Shown piece by piece: positions 12,774 through 23,281 of a DNA stretch of 64,000 bases. Source of the stretch: Arabidopsis thaliana (lineage: Eukaryota; Streptophyta; Magnoliopsida; Brassicales; Brassicaceae); assembly GCF_000001735.4 (NCBI RefSeq), contig NC_003070.9:15671971-15735970 (forward strand), in the 5' to 3' direction. Both the position numbers and the translations under genes were made by a program. Each line of letters begins with the position of its first letter. Position 1 is the first letter of the stretch. The notes beneath the pieces are model-generated. The model was not told the DNA's origin and did not search any database. It saw only the letters and a program-made list of their open reading frames with translations.

Positions 12774-13156
12774 TTGCGACTGAATGATTCCAAATTGAGA
12801 AGAAACCAATAAAGAGAATAATTTTTTAAAATTTAATTGACGAAAGAAAAAAAGCTAGGTGTATCAATGTCAATAATGTTTCCCTCGTGAAGTTTAATCA
12901 CAAAAGCTAGGTTATGACTTCTTTTTTTAGGGCAGAGCCATATTTTTATGGGCTTTTTTGTTTAATTATTTTGGGCTAAAATATTATATTTGTTTTAATT
13001 GAATTGAGTTGAACATTAGAGTAGGGTACTTCACGTTAGGCCCAACAGATATTCCAGCAAATGAATTAATTATATAAAGGAATTTTTATTTTTTTTTAAA
13101 GAGTGTAGGGCACGTGCCCAACCCTCTCTTGTTGTGGGTCCGCTCCTGATAATAAC

Positions 13157-13244
13157 AGTGTCCTAAAATAGCGTTCATGAAAAGCTATTAAAGACATATT
13201 ATAGCATTTTTCTCGTGATAAGAATGTCCATATTTGTTGTAGTG
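13157..13244. repeat. right terminus of CACTA A
   Basis: The segment ends TTTGTTGTAGTG, the reverse of a CACTACAACAAA terminus, and has ATAGC-type motifs just inside (AAATAGCG, TTATAGCA). The following bases, ctt, would be the right copy of the 3-bp duplication; the left copy was not found. Confidence 0.65.
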
Positions 13245-13465
13245 CTTGAAGCATACGTAACCATCTCAAAGTCAGTTTCAAATCAAACGTAGATGTTAGG
13301 GTATAATGTAAGATATTGAGATTCTTGTTGGCTAACGGAATATTATATCAATATCGAAATGTTGCCAGGATATGAGAACCATGTGATGATGATATATACG
13401 TGATTGCTTTTCTTCATGGTCTTGGAAATCTCGGCTAGTAAAAGCCTAGACTAACCAATTGAGGA

Positions 13466-15575
13466 TGAAGCTGCGACCTAAGAATGTTTCTCCATTTGAG
13501 TGGCGTAAGCTAGTCAAGCTCAAAACTAGCAAAGAGTTTAAGGTAATCATTTGTAATTAACTAAGTTTATTTACTATAAGGAGCAAACAGATTCCTCACA
13601 CCACTAGCCGTAGAGGAATGGTTAGACTAGCAGAAGATATGGTAATCATACTACAATTATGTTACATGTTTAAACTCAGTCACTACTTTTGAATACTTAC
13701 TAGCTATTTGTAAACTTTTTTTGGTCTGAATTAGAAAAAGGAGAGTCCAAATCCCAGTTAAATGTCAAGGCTTCAGGTGTGGATCAAGTCACGTACTAGA
13801 AAAGATGGTACACTAGTGAAATAAAATGCGGCTGAAAAGATTGTGAGTTACAAGATCTTGTACTATTATTTTCATTGCTAGAATTAGATCATAACATGTG
13901 AATCCGTATCTTGTACTTGATAGAGAGAGGCATCAGAGATTGTCAAAAGTGATACGCCATCATCTGCTTGTTTTGAAGGCCAAGATTCACTTAGCCAACT
14001 ACTTGGACCTGACAATCCTGGTCGAATGAGGGCAATGGGTCGAAACATGAATAAGACCAAATTAGCATGTTTCCAAATGAAAAACAAGTGTATGGCTGAA
14101 ACGGAAGCAAAGCAAGCTCATCTCCAGTTAAAGGTCAATGAGTTACAAGATGTAATTGACAAAATAAAGAACCAAGTTAGACACTTCTTTAATTATACTT
14201 TAACTTGATGCATTATAACACTAGATTTGACTTTGGTTTATTTTTGTAACAGAGACAATAGCCTGATGCTGCTTCAAACTCAGCTGCTAGAGTAAGTTTG
14301 TAATTGATATCAAATCCATGTTTTATTTGTTTGAGGAATGCCTTAGTAATTAGTCTTTATTAATTTTATAGAGCGTTAACAAAAGATCACAACCTAAGTG
14401 TATCTTGATTGATTGGACTGGTAATGGTGATGCAACTGTTGTTGAGGGGCGTATAATAACTTCTGATCCAGATGACTTAGTGAATGATTGTCGGTTAGGC
14501 CCATCTGATGTCAAAGTGTTGGTTGACACTGCTATGGTACCAGACACATATCTTTGGAGACCTGTGCTTAACATATGCACAATTGAATCTGTTATCGGTA
14601 AGATGATTGCGTGGCCTGCCTCTAAGTATGTTAACCTAATATATGAGCAACAACCAGGAGACATTGCAGAAGAGGTAAAGTTTATGATTCATCTTCATGA
14701 GTATAATAATGTATATATGGAAGTATTAACATGTTCTATGAATGTGTTTGACAAAGCCAAAGGACTTATTCAGCGATGAACAAATGCAAGCTACTGGATT
14801 TGTCTTCAGATGACGTGGATGTTGCTGAAAGACGTTGGCAGACACAAGATCGTGATACCTTAGTAAATGGGATACCTCTCAGACCAAATGCAGTGAAGAT
14901 ATTTGTAGATGTGGTACATCAACCTGATACATTTATCTGGACACCTACTATTGATGTAACATACCTTGAGGATTGTCTATTATCTTTTGTATCATGGCCT
15001 GTGAACAAAGTTGTCTTTGAAAACACAAAAGATGCAACAGGTCAGGAATCTCCTATTTAGAAAGCTGCATCAACTCAGCAATCTTCAGAAGGAAAATCTA
15101 CAGCATCAGCTCAAAAATCTTTGGAAACAAGTCAAAAATCTGCTGTAGTAAGTCAGAAATCATCTGGTCCAAAATCTCCTGTCAAGAAAAGTCAGCGATC
15201 TATGCTAATATCCCCTCCTCAAAGATCTCCGGTAAGTCTTTTATAGTATACTTATGCAGGTGATTCTGATTTTTATATCTCTCTGACTTGTATTATAATC
15301 ATGACAGCGTAAAATGGGAGCTTAGGTCATCAAAGAAAATAAAAAATGCAAGTTGATGGATATTAGTGGAAGGAAGCAAGTTGTCGCTGAAGGACGTGTG
15401 CATTCACTCGACCTAGAAGTTAAGGTCCAATGTGTTCGCTTGGGTTCACATGCAGCTAGAGTATGGTTGATATAGTGAAGAAAGATGACGCAGCGGTTTG
15501 GAGGCCATCAGATGAAATCGAGTATGGCCAATGGATAAGTTGGTCATCTTTTGATCAGTTTAAGAAACTAAGGTA
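13466..15575 (+). pseudogene. TnpA-like CACTA transposase gene, copy 2 (decayed)
   Basis: It is collinear with the gene at 5606-8103. Approximate exons are 13466-13541, 13580-13641, 13740-13840, 13922-14174, 14253-14291, 14370-14675, 14773-15234 and 15308-15575. The same motifs recur: IPHTTSRRGMVRLAEDM, LQVWIKSRTRKDG, LLGPDNPGRMRAMGRNM, then TNP1-type repeats such as RLGPSDVKVLVDTA and RPNAVKIFVDVVHQPDTF. Stop codons occur in the exon ending near 13840 (VK*NAAEKI), in RQ*PDAASNS near 14260 and after SPI at 15058. The last repeat is frameshifted near 15460. It keeps the GC-rich repeat block the first copy has lost to a frameshift, so the two copies decayed independently. Confidence 0.75.
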
Positions 15576-16061
15576 TGTATATGGTTTTGCTTGTGCTTTC
15601 TAATCGATCTGTTGCTGATATCACAAATCTGATATAATATTGCTTCTTGGAGGGGGAATGAAGTAACTTTGTTCCATGTTAGCTAGTTTTAATTAAGTTT
15701 AAAACTAATTAAGCTAATCAACAACTTATGAATCCTATTAGAAAGATTTGCTCAGACTAACTCTAATCTTAACATAAATAACTATTATGACTCTCTCAAT
15801 TGATGGTTAACTATAATGACTCATATTTTAAGTTAAAAGACTAATTAACCTTAATCAATAAAAAAACCATACTTTTAACAAAAAACAACAAAAAAAACAA
15901 ATTATTAATTAAAATAAATAAACAAATATAAAAATAACAAAACAAAACAAGTAAACTCTCATTACGTTTTATTTTCTCGATTCAGTTCTTATTTAACCTT
16001 CTTCCTTGCATTCTCCTTCTTCTTTGATTTCTAATCGAAACTATAACTATAAGTGAAATTC
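15576..16061. other. non-coding 3' region of CACTA B
   Basis: AT-rich sequence with TTAATTAAG-type words and no supported gene. Confidence 0.4.
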
Positions 16062-16199
16062 TCAAGCTTTGGAAGTTGACGCCGGAATCTTCCCAGATAA
16101 CAAATTATGAGCAACATTCAACTGCCCAACTTCCACCATACCACCAACAATCTCCGGAAACGGACCAACAAGCTCATTAAAACTAACATCAAACTGTTG
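16062..16199 (-). pseudogene. leucine-rich-repeat gene fragment captured in CACTA B
   Basis: Read on the minus strand from 16199, the sequence gives about 45 residues with clear LRR spacing: FDVSFNELVGPFPEIVGG, then QLNVAHNLLSGKIPAS, and a stop. The pattern LDVSFNxLxGPxPExxG followed by LNVAHNxLSGxIP is what I recall from the LRR domains of LRX/PEX extensin-like or related plant LRR proteins. No start, signal peptide or neighbouring exon is visible. Flanking DNA is element sequence, so this is most simply a host gene piece picked up by the CACTA element. The LRR call is firm; the exact parent gene is a guess. Confidence 0.7.
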
Positions 16200-16431
16200 A
16201 ATTTAATTAAGTTTTATTATCTGAATTATTAAGTTAGAAGTTGTGTTTGTATTAAACATTCTTCTAAGCGTCGTGACGTTTGCAAGTCTTTGTCTTGTAC
16301 GACGGCAAATGATATTATTAGGATCAGAGAGAGTAGCTTGTTAGCTGTTTCCAAGCTTGACTCGTAATTGGATATGTAATGCATTAAACGTCAAATATGA
16401 CAATATTTTGTAAAAATTTGTAAACGCTAAT

Positions 16432-17080
16432 AAAAGTCTGTTATTACTTGAGGGCTAGCAAATAAATCTCATGTAACAAAAAATTTCGAAATTTTAAAAG
16501 CAAATCTGCCAACAAAAAATCTGTTATTACTAAAAAGGTTATTCTAGTCATAAACAAATCGGCCATAACATTGACATGAGTAAATCTGTTATGCTTTGAC
16601 ACTGAAAAACAAAACAGTCATCACTAAACACAAATCTGTTATCACTATATGACTGTCTAGTAATTTTATTTTTTAACAAAAGTTTGTTGTAAAACACCAG
16701 ATTTGTTAACAAGTTAATTAAATCTGTGATTACACAAACCAACTCTGTCATGACTATAAAACATTTTTCCGGGTTAACAAATCTGTTATAACACAACAGA
16801 TTTTTGGTTACAAATAGAAAATCTGCTGCCACCATAAAGAAAAATTTGCGGTATGGAAAATAAATCAGTGACAGATTTGGTTTCAACATTCTAAATTTTG
16901 AAATTTTAGAAAAATCTGTGGAGACTATATGAAACAAATCTGTCACGATAAACAAATCTACGAAAAAATAAAAATCTGTCGTAACTTAATCAAGTAAAGT
17001 CTGTGGTACAAAACAAGTATGTTGTAAAAAATCTGTGGTTGACCAAAAAATCTGTGATCGAAAACAAATCTGTCACAACA
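16432..17080. repeat. dense array of AAATCTGT-type motifs
   Basis: About 25 copies of a degenerate motif close to (C)AAATCTGT(N)2-3AC occur every 15-45 bp, mostly in one orientation with a few inverted copies (CAGATTTG). The spacing is irregular, so this is not a simple tandem repeat. Such a layout is expected of transposase or other protein binding sites. It lies about 0.9 kb inside the right end of CACTA B and differs from the ATAGC motifs nearer the end. Confidence 0.6.
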
Positions 17081-17459
17081 AGAGCCATAGATTTAGCAAA
17101 AACGACGATGGCAGTTTCGTATTTAAATGTAGTTTTATTACCATGCTGGAATCAAATAGTCATGGCATTTCTGTAATATTGTTTTTCTGTAAAGGAAAAT
17201 AAGGACATTTTAGACATAATTATTACCCATATAACTCATATTTTTAGCATTCCTTTTTGGTTATTATGAATGAAATATGGGTCACCCTAATAACTTTCCC
17301 CTTGTATTATGTTATTTTGGGTTAGAAATTGTGTTATGTTATTTTGGATTAGAATTTGTGTTACGTTATTTTGGATTAGAATGATTATGTAAACTTTTAC
17401 TCTTATAGATTTGGAATCAGACTTTATGTGAGATGATTTTTATTTCTATATGTTCAGGA

Positions 17460-17966
17460 TTGTATGGCTTTATTAATTTGTATCAGAAAACAAGAAAACA
17501 CATATAATAGCTATATGAAAATACATACAATAGCAAAAAAAGAATTGATCTATAGTTCTATCATAGCATATCTAGTTCTATCATAGCACTAAAATATTAG
17601 TTGTCAAATATTGTAGTATAGCATATGTAAATGTCAGAATTAAATAATACATAACATTTTTTCAAGACCTATAGTATAAACATGTATGATAGCAACAAAT
17701 ATCACGCTACACAAATATATATTACTACAATATAGAAGAGCTATGTTATCATGTCATACGATAGCAACACATGTGGTGCTATATGAGAATATGTAATAGC
17801 GTTGTAGGTTCGTTATAGAATTAGTCAATTTTGTAGCTGTTAAAATAAGACTATTATATGGGTTACCCCTATGATGATTGTCGATGTCATAGCATTTGTG
17901 AATTCGCTATGTTATGTGTATACTAGCAAATTTTCCGTGCTAATCATGACAACATTTGTTGTAGTG
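17460..17966. repeat. subterminal and terminal repeat of CACTA B
   Basis: It contains roughly a dozen ATAGCA/TATAGC/GCTATG words in both orientations, ending in TTTGTTGTAGTG. The same words lie beside the ends of CACTA A and C, which supports one related family group. Confidence 0.65.
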
Positions 17967-18794
17967 GCAACGGTTCCCAGAAGCTAAAGTAGTGTTTCCT
18001 TGTTAGAAGATACAAAGCCAATGACTCATACGGACATCGGCTAAACCATCAAACCTTTGAGATACAATAAGAAAATTGGTAAGTGTTTTGGAGTCAAATA
18101 TGACTAGATGTCATGTTTCTGATTGAGTATAAGAACTAGAACCACAACTGGTTCGCAAAAGCTAAAGCAGTATTTCTTTATTAGAAAATACAAAGCCAAA
18201 GACTCATACAGACTTCGGCTACACTATCAAAGCTTTGAGAAGCAATAAGAAGCTTGGTTACTGTTTTGGAGTCAAATATGACTAGATGTCATGTGTATGA
18301 TTAAGTATAAGAAGTAGAACCGCAATCGGTTCCCAAAAGCTAAAGTAGTGTTTCCTTTTTAGAAGATACAAAGGCAAAGACTCATACGGACATCGGCTAA
18401 ACCATCAAACCTTTGAGAAACAATAAGAAGGTTTGTTAGTGTTTTGGAGTCAAATATGACTAGATGTCATGTTTATGATAGAGTATAAGAACTAGAACCG
18501 CAACCGGTCCTACAAGTTAAAGTAGTGTTAACTTGTTAAAAGATGCAAATCCAAAGACTTATACGGACTCCGTCTACACCATCAAAGCTTTCAGAAGCAA
18601 TAAGAAGCTTAGTTAGTGTTTTGGAGTCAAATGTGACAAGATTTCATGTGTATGATTGAGTATAAGAAGTAGAACCGCAATCGGTTCCCAAAAGCTAAAG
18701 TAGTGTTTCCTTGTTAGAAGATACAAAGCCAAAAACTCATACAGACTTTGGCTACACCATCAAAGCTTTGAGAAGCAATAAAAAGCTTGCTTGG
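17967..18794. repeat. 178-bp centromeric satellite, about 4.6 monomers
   Basis: The anchor GACTAGATGTCATG (variants included) recurs near 18102, 18280, 18458 and 18634, a period of 177-178 bp. Conserved blocks are GTGTTTTGGAGTCAAATATG, AAGTAGTGTTTCCTTGTTAG and AAAGCTTTGAGAAGCAATA. These match my memory of the Arabidopsis CEN180/pAL1 family in reverse complement. Adjacent monomers differ at many sites. The array is cut on the left by CACTA B and on the right by retroelement DNA near 18795. Confidence 0.92.
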
Positions 18795-20264
18795 AGTTTA
18801 TCTATTATTTATTAATCACATTGGGGATGTCGATCGACACCCCACACAGGCTGAGATAGAGTTCCTTATTAGAGCTTGTTTTCGTGTTGAAATTACTGCT
18901 GATACTCCAGGCATTACAGTCACGTCAACCACTGCACCCTTACTCCTTGATCCACCTCCGAAACAGCAAAGGTACTCATCTCCTCCTCCTAAACCTCCAG
19001 ATATCATCAATAAGACTTTGAAATTTCCAAAAACTGTTTTATGGTAAAGCGTGCAAGCCACGAGTTTTTCGTCGAGCGCTTTTTCTTGCTTTTGATAATT
19101 GTGCAGGTAAAAGGAGTAGACCACCCATACCTTTGTCCTGCCTTGCTGATGTTCCACACTTCCTTGGTAGACCTCACACACCGACTGCTTATACGCCACC
19201 TTGGATGATGCGAGGTTCTACGATTTACTTCCACCATCTGATCCACCTGATTCCCAAACTCCATCATAGTCAAGCTATTGACTCTAAACAAGCGCTTAGT
19301 GAGAGGTAACCCACTGGTATGGTTTTTTTTTTCTTTTTCTTTTATTTTACGTTTTTCTTTTATTTTTCTCGCATACTTCGGATTTGAATGCCACTGGGGA
19401 CAGTGACATTTAACTCTGTGGGAGGCGCTTACTAACTACGTTTTTCTTTTTGAGTTTTATTCTTACTCTTATTTTACTTCTTTTTGAGTCGTTTTATTGA
19501 GTCAAAATTTTGTTTGAAATTATGATCTTTATTCTTTCGATTATTTCCTGGTTGATTAATGTTGTAGGTTCGACTCAATCCGACTATTGGAAAATTCAGA
19601 TGGCAAACCAACAGACTTGAAGATATCCTGGTTTCCAACACAATCCATTTAGGCTAGAGCTAATCTCACTACTCTTCCTTTTAGCTCATCAAAACGGTTA
19701 CTGTTTATAGAACTTGATTCTTTATTTATAATTGATATTGAGACCAATGTAAAAAAAGAAAAGTATTCCTCTCCACTTATAAAAAAACAAAAACAAGAAA
19801 TTGATATGATTTTCGGTAGTGTATAGGGGTAGGAATGTTTCCTATGACCCCATTATTATACATTATTAGGAATAATCAATTACAAAGGTTGGAAATATGT
19901 CGAGGGTGTCAATGCAGTATGCTAGTTCCCCTTTGTTTATAATTTAAAAATAATAAGTATGGGGGAGAGAAAGAATGCCAAAAGAAAAATATAAAGAATG
20001 ATCGATTTCCTTGATGAGACCCATCGATGAAAGCCTGGTGGATATAGTTTCAGAACATAGGTATGGAATCTAGAATGTTGTGTAAGCTTGCACAAAAGTA
20101 CATGTTGGTTATGATTTGAATAGAACTGCTAGGCATATGGATTTTGTTAGGATGATCAAGGCAATAGGCTAGAGAATGTTGGGAGTTCCTGTGTTTTCAA
20201 ACCTCTTCCACGGGTTTGGCTTTTTTGTTTTGCTTGAGGACAAGCAAAAGCTAAGTATTGGAGT
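18795..20264 (+). mobile_element. 3' internal part of an R-family (Athila-like) element
   Basis: It starts abruptly in the satellite and ends in a polypurine-like AAGTATTGGAGT before the LTR at 20265. It shares long stretches with 22800-24758, including a TGTCGATCGACAC palindrome near 18828 and a short conserved reading PPPKPPD-INKTLKF near 19000 and 23440. The gag-pol part is missing, so it is truncated. Confidence 0.7.
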
Positions 20265-20604
20265 TGATATATCCCTATTTTTTACTGGTTTTAGCTATGA
20301 TTTAGGTATTAGTTTTAGAGTCTATTTGTTATTTCTAGAGTCTTTGTTAGTTCTTTTCATGTCTTTACATGTTTAGGATTCATTTGGAGATAATGGAGCA
20401 TTCTCGAGGAAAACAGAGAATTTATGCTGCGGAAGAAATTCAGAGAGTAAAAATTGCGTAGGTGTCGAACAACACCACCTCTAGTGTCGAGCGACACCAA
20501 TACCTGATGGCAATTCAAAGATGCAACTTATTGAAGTTTTGAAGATTTCCAAATTTGGTCCAGAATTTTTCCTTATATCTAAAGAAGACCCATCACGTTT
20601 TAGG

Positions 20605-20666
<62 letters not shown>

Positions 20667-20959
20667 TTAAAGGTCATTGTTTATACCTAAGCTTTGGAGA
20701 GGCTATTCTCCTCTTTTTTTTGTACTTGGGAGCAAAACCTTGTGGAGACTCCCTTTAGAGAAGATATTTCTTACTCTATTCTCTTCTTATATTCATTATT
20801 GATTTCTTACTCAAACATGTTTTGTTCTTCTATGATCATGTTTGAGTAGTCTTCTTGTTAGGTTTAGGGTTTCTCATTATGGATATAAATGATTTAGTAG
20901 AGTTCTCCTTGCTAGGTTATCTGTAGGATTCTTCATCTTTGGTTGTTCTTAATGCTAGT
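20265..20959 (+). mobile_element. R-family LTR, first part (continues at 25923)
   Basis: It starts TGATATATCCC after a polypurine tract. The LTR stops at AATGCTAGT (20959) and its remaining part is found at 25923-26455, because the element 20960-25922 inserted there. The two parts add up to about 1.23 kb, the family's usual length. Confidence 0.75.
20606..20662. repeat. (TA)n microsatellite, about 28 units
   Basis: A pure TA run sits exactly where the other R LTRs have their short CATATATATAG promoter element, so it is an expansion of the LTR TATA region. Confidence 0.9.
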
Positions 20960-22144
20960 CAATATATCCCTATTTTTACTGTTTTAACTATGATTTAGGT
21001 ATAGCTTTTCGAGTCTATATGTTATTTCTAGAGTCTTTTCTTGTCATTTTCAGGTCTTTACATGTTTGGGATTTATTTGGAGATAATAGAGCATTCTGTA
21101 GGAAAACAGAGAATTTATACTGCTGAAGAAATCCGGAAACTAAAATACACGTAGGTGTCGAAAGGCACCACCCCTGTTGTCGAGCGACACCAATACCTGA
21201 CGGCAATTCGAAGACGCAACTTATTGATGTTTTGAAGATTTTCAAATGCGGCCCAAAACTTTCTCTTATTTCTAAAGACGGCACATCACGTATTTTAGGT
21301 CATATATATAGTTTTAAAGGTCATTGTTTAGACCTAAGCTTGGAGAGACTATTCTGCTCATCTCTTTTGTACTTAGGGCGTAAAACCATGTGGAGACTGT
21401 CTTTGGAAAAGATCTTCTTTACTCTTTCTCTTGCTATTATTGATTTCTTATTCAGACTGTGATTTGTGTTTCTTTGATCATGTCTGAGTTATCCACTTGT
21501 TAGGTGTAGGGTTTCTCATTAGGGATTCATATTGTTTAGTAGATCCCCCTTTGTTAGGTTATCTGTAGAATTCTTCATCTTTAATTGTTCTTAATACTAG
21601 ATCTAGATTGATCACCTAGAACTTGAATCCAGACCATTTTTATGCCCACCATAGGTATCTGTAGTTGGATCTATTATTTGATGAGCCTAGTTTATAGGTG
21701 TGTAATAAGAATCGGCCTATCTACTAAGGTGAACAATTGAACTTTTTTAGAATGCATGTTTAGGTTAAAGCTCTCTCGGCTTCTCCGGTTTTTCTTAGCT
21801 ATAGGCATAGGGAGTTTCCCGGAACACCACTGGTTATTCCATAATTAGAGTTGGAATTTAAGAATAGTTAGATAACAACCTAGCTATTATTAGATCTACA
21901 AACCAATTGTTTCCTGAGAATACCCTAAGCCTAACGTTTTTACTTTCTTGTCTTACAACCTCACAAAGTCACAATCTGCTATTGCTTCCTTTTGTTTCTT
22001 TTTATTTTCATTACTATCTTACTTATCTTAATTCAAAACCTTGGTCTATTGTGTGATTTGAGAGCTTTGTAGAATTCGACCCTTAAGTGCTACAATCGAT
22101 CTCTTATTTGAGAGAGTGGTCTTAAGGCAATTTGATATATATCA
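20960..22144 (+). mobile_element. 5' LTR of the R element
   Basis: Starts CAATATATCCC and ends ATATATATCA. It has GGTGTCG-type hairpin words near 21155-21190 and a CATATATATAG promoter-like element near 21300. Confidence 0.75.
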
Positions 22145-22148
22145 AAGT

Positions 22149-22161
22149 TGGCGCCGTTGCC
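22149..22161 (+). other. primer binding site, R element
   Basis: TGGCGCCGTTGCC follows the 5' LTR after four bases. Athila-type elements use a site of this sequence, which I recall as complementary to tRNA-Asp. The Athila at 41371-41383 has the same 13 bases. Confidence 0.8.
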
Positions 22162-22316
22162 GAAGTTCTCTATGATTCACCATTAGATTAGGATTAGGAT
22201 TTTGTCTAAGCTTTTATTTTTGGTTTCTTTTTTGATTTTACTTAGTTTTTCTCTTTTCTTTTTCTTGTGTGTTTCAGGTGTTTGTCTAATCATAGAACCA
22301 AGACCAAACGAGAAAC

Positions 22317-22594
22317 ATGAACGAGAATAAGATTGCAGGGATCATGGCTAAGCTTAACGCGGTCTACAATAAACTTACGGAGGATGTCGATTATGTTCGT
22401 AGCAGAGATTTTCCGAATCAGAGATTTGATCACCAACAAGGCTACAGAGTTTCCTATGGGAATGGTCCAACCAGCTACACTGAGAATTCTCAGTTCCAGC
22501 AACCACTTCAGAATAGCAATAGTTTCAGCTTCACAAGGAACTATGATCTTGCTTCTTACCAAGCCCCACTCCACCAGCACCTAGAAGCAAGATA
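22317..22594 (+). pseudogene. gag remnant of the R element
   Basis: This is a 92-residue reading starting MNENKIAGIMAKLNAVYNK and rich in Gln, Asn and Ser. It begins about 155 bp after the primer site, as a gag ORF would. The segment LNAVYNKLTEDVDYVRSR resembles the coiled-coil-like linker in the C-terminal half of Athila gag proteins, near residues 10-30 here. No zinc knuckle or protease follows. The downstream frame is soon lost in sequence dominated by TGTCGATCGACAC palindromes. A bare remnant is all that is left of the coding region. Confidence 0.45.
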
Positions 22595-22762
22595 GAATCA
22601 TTGCTGGAACAGATTCTGGAAGGTCAACAGAGGATCTTAGAGAAACCTATCTCTAGATGGAATAAGAGGAGCCTCACTACATCTTGGCATGCTGCTTCAA
22701 TGGAAAGTGAGTATGAGTTAGTGAAGATTGACGAGAGTGGCGATTTTGAAGTTGAAGAGATA

Positions 22763-23281
22763 GTGTCGATCGACACCATGGCATATATACGAGACATCAA
22801 GCTGTGACGAAGCAAAATCGACCAGGCTCGACACTGATCTCTAGAGTCGCTCGACACACATTGATAGTGTCGACCGACACTACCTGGGTGTCGATCGACA
22901 TCAGTACCAACCTCAGGAAGTGTCGACGCTTGATGGAGCAGAATCAATCGAGATTGGCAGAGCAGGATCAATACCATATAGTAGTGTCGACCGACACTCA
23001 CCTAGTGTCGATCGATATTGGACGCAAACTGCACCACTTAGCCTTGACTTTCCACATGTTGATGAACTAGTCTACACGCCTGGAATTCTTTGTCCATCGC
23101 CTCAACAGTATATGCAAGGGATTCAGGAGGGGCGTTGCAAGGCTCCACAGAATCAGGGAGACAAAAGGAAGACAATTATCGTCTTAGAACAGATTTCAAA
23201 GCTGACTTGTCGATAGGCTAAGGGAAGACGAGTTGTTGCACGTGTATCGATCGACACAACTACTAGTGTCGATCGACACCC
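22763..23281. repeat. cluster of GTGTCGATCGACAC palindromes
   Basis: At least six copies of the 14-base palindrome or one-base variants (GTGTCGACCGACAC, GTATCGATCGACAC) occur in about 520 bp, the first at 22763-22776. Related interrupted forms (GGTGTCGAACGACACC) lie in the LTRs. Confidence 0.85.

Larger units (their letters stand above)
8612..13148 (-). mobile_element. complete hAT element inserted in CACTA A
   Basis: An exact 8-bp duplication, ataataac (8604-8611 and 13149-13156), flanks short imperfect inverted ends, TAGTGGCGGATC at the left and CAGGAGCGGACC as the inverse of the right. The duplication length and the ends are typical of hAT elements. It carries one transposase gene on the minus strand and has taken a solo Athila LTR at 10223-11820; without that the element is about 2.9 kb. 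Confidence 0.9.
3920..13244 (+). mobile_element. CACTA (En/Spm) element A, left end not found
   Basis: The right end is TTTGTTGTAGTG at 13233-13244, the inverse of the CACTACAACAAA terminus. Inside are a TnpA-like gene (5606-8103), ATAGC-type subterminal motifs (8270-8600 and 13157-13244), a truncated Athila LTR (4280-5590) and a hAT element (8612-13148). No TnpD gene or left CACTAC end is visible, so the element is partial or rearranged. The left coordinate marks only where exon-like sequence begins: an exon candidate near 3934-4031 ends at ACCAAG/gtattt. Confidence 0.6.
13245..17966 (+). mobile_element. CACTA element B, right end in satellite
   Basis: The right end is ATTTGTTGTAGTG, finishing at 17966 and followed by gca and then the 178-bp satellite. 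It contains a second, more decayed TnpA-like gene (13466-15575), an LRR gene fragment (16062-16199), an AAATCTGT motif array (16432-17080) and ATAGC-rich subterminal sequence (17490-17966). No left end or TnpD gene is visible. Element A may have inserted into B, since B's first recognisable exon starts only about 220 bp after A ends. 13245-13465 holds no recognised feature. Confidence 0.65.

Noticed and set aside
16548..16955. A 135-codon minus-strand ORF with repeated VTDL/NRF words
   Set aside because: It is a reading of the AAATCTGT motif array; the protein repeats come from the DNA motif.
17967..18794. CRISPR-like repeat array
   Set aside because: The units are 178 bp head to tail with no spacers, and the DNA is plant satellite.
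20555..20758. ORF with an IYIYIY run
   Set aside because: A reading through the TA microsatellite in an LTR.
22763..23281. Palindrome cluster as a CRISPR or recombinase site array
   Set aside because: Irregular spacing, no spacers of constant length and no associated genes; it is retroelement interior.
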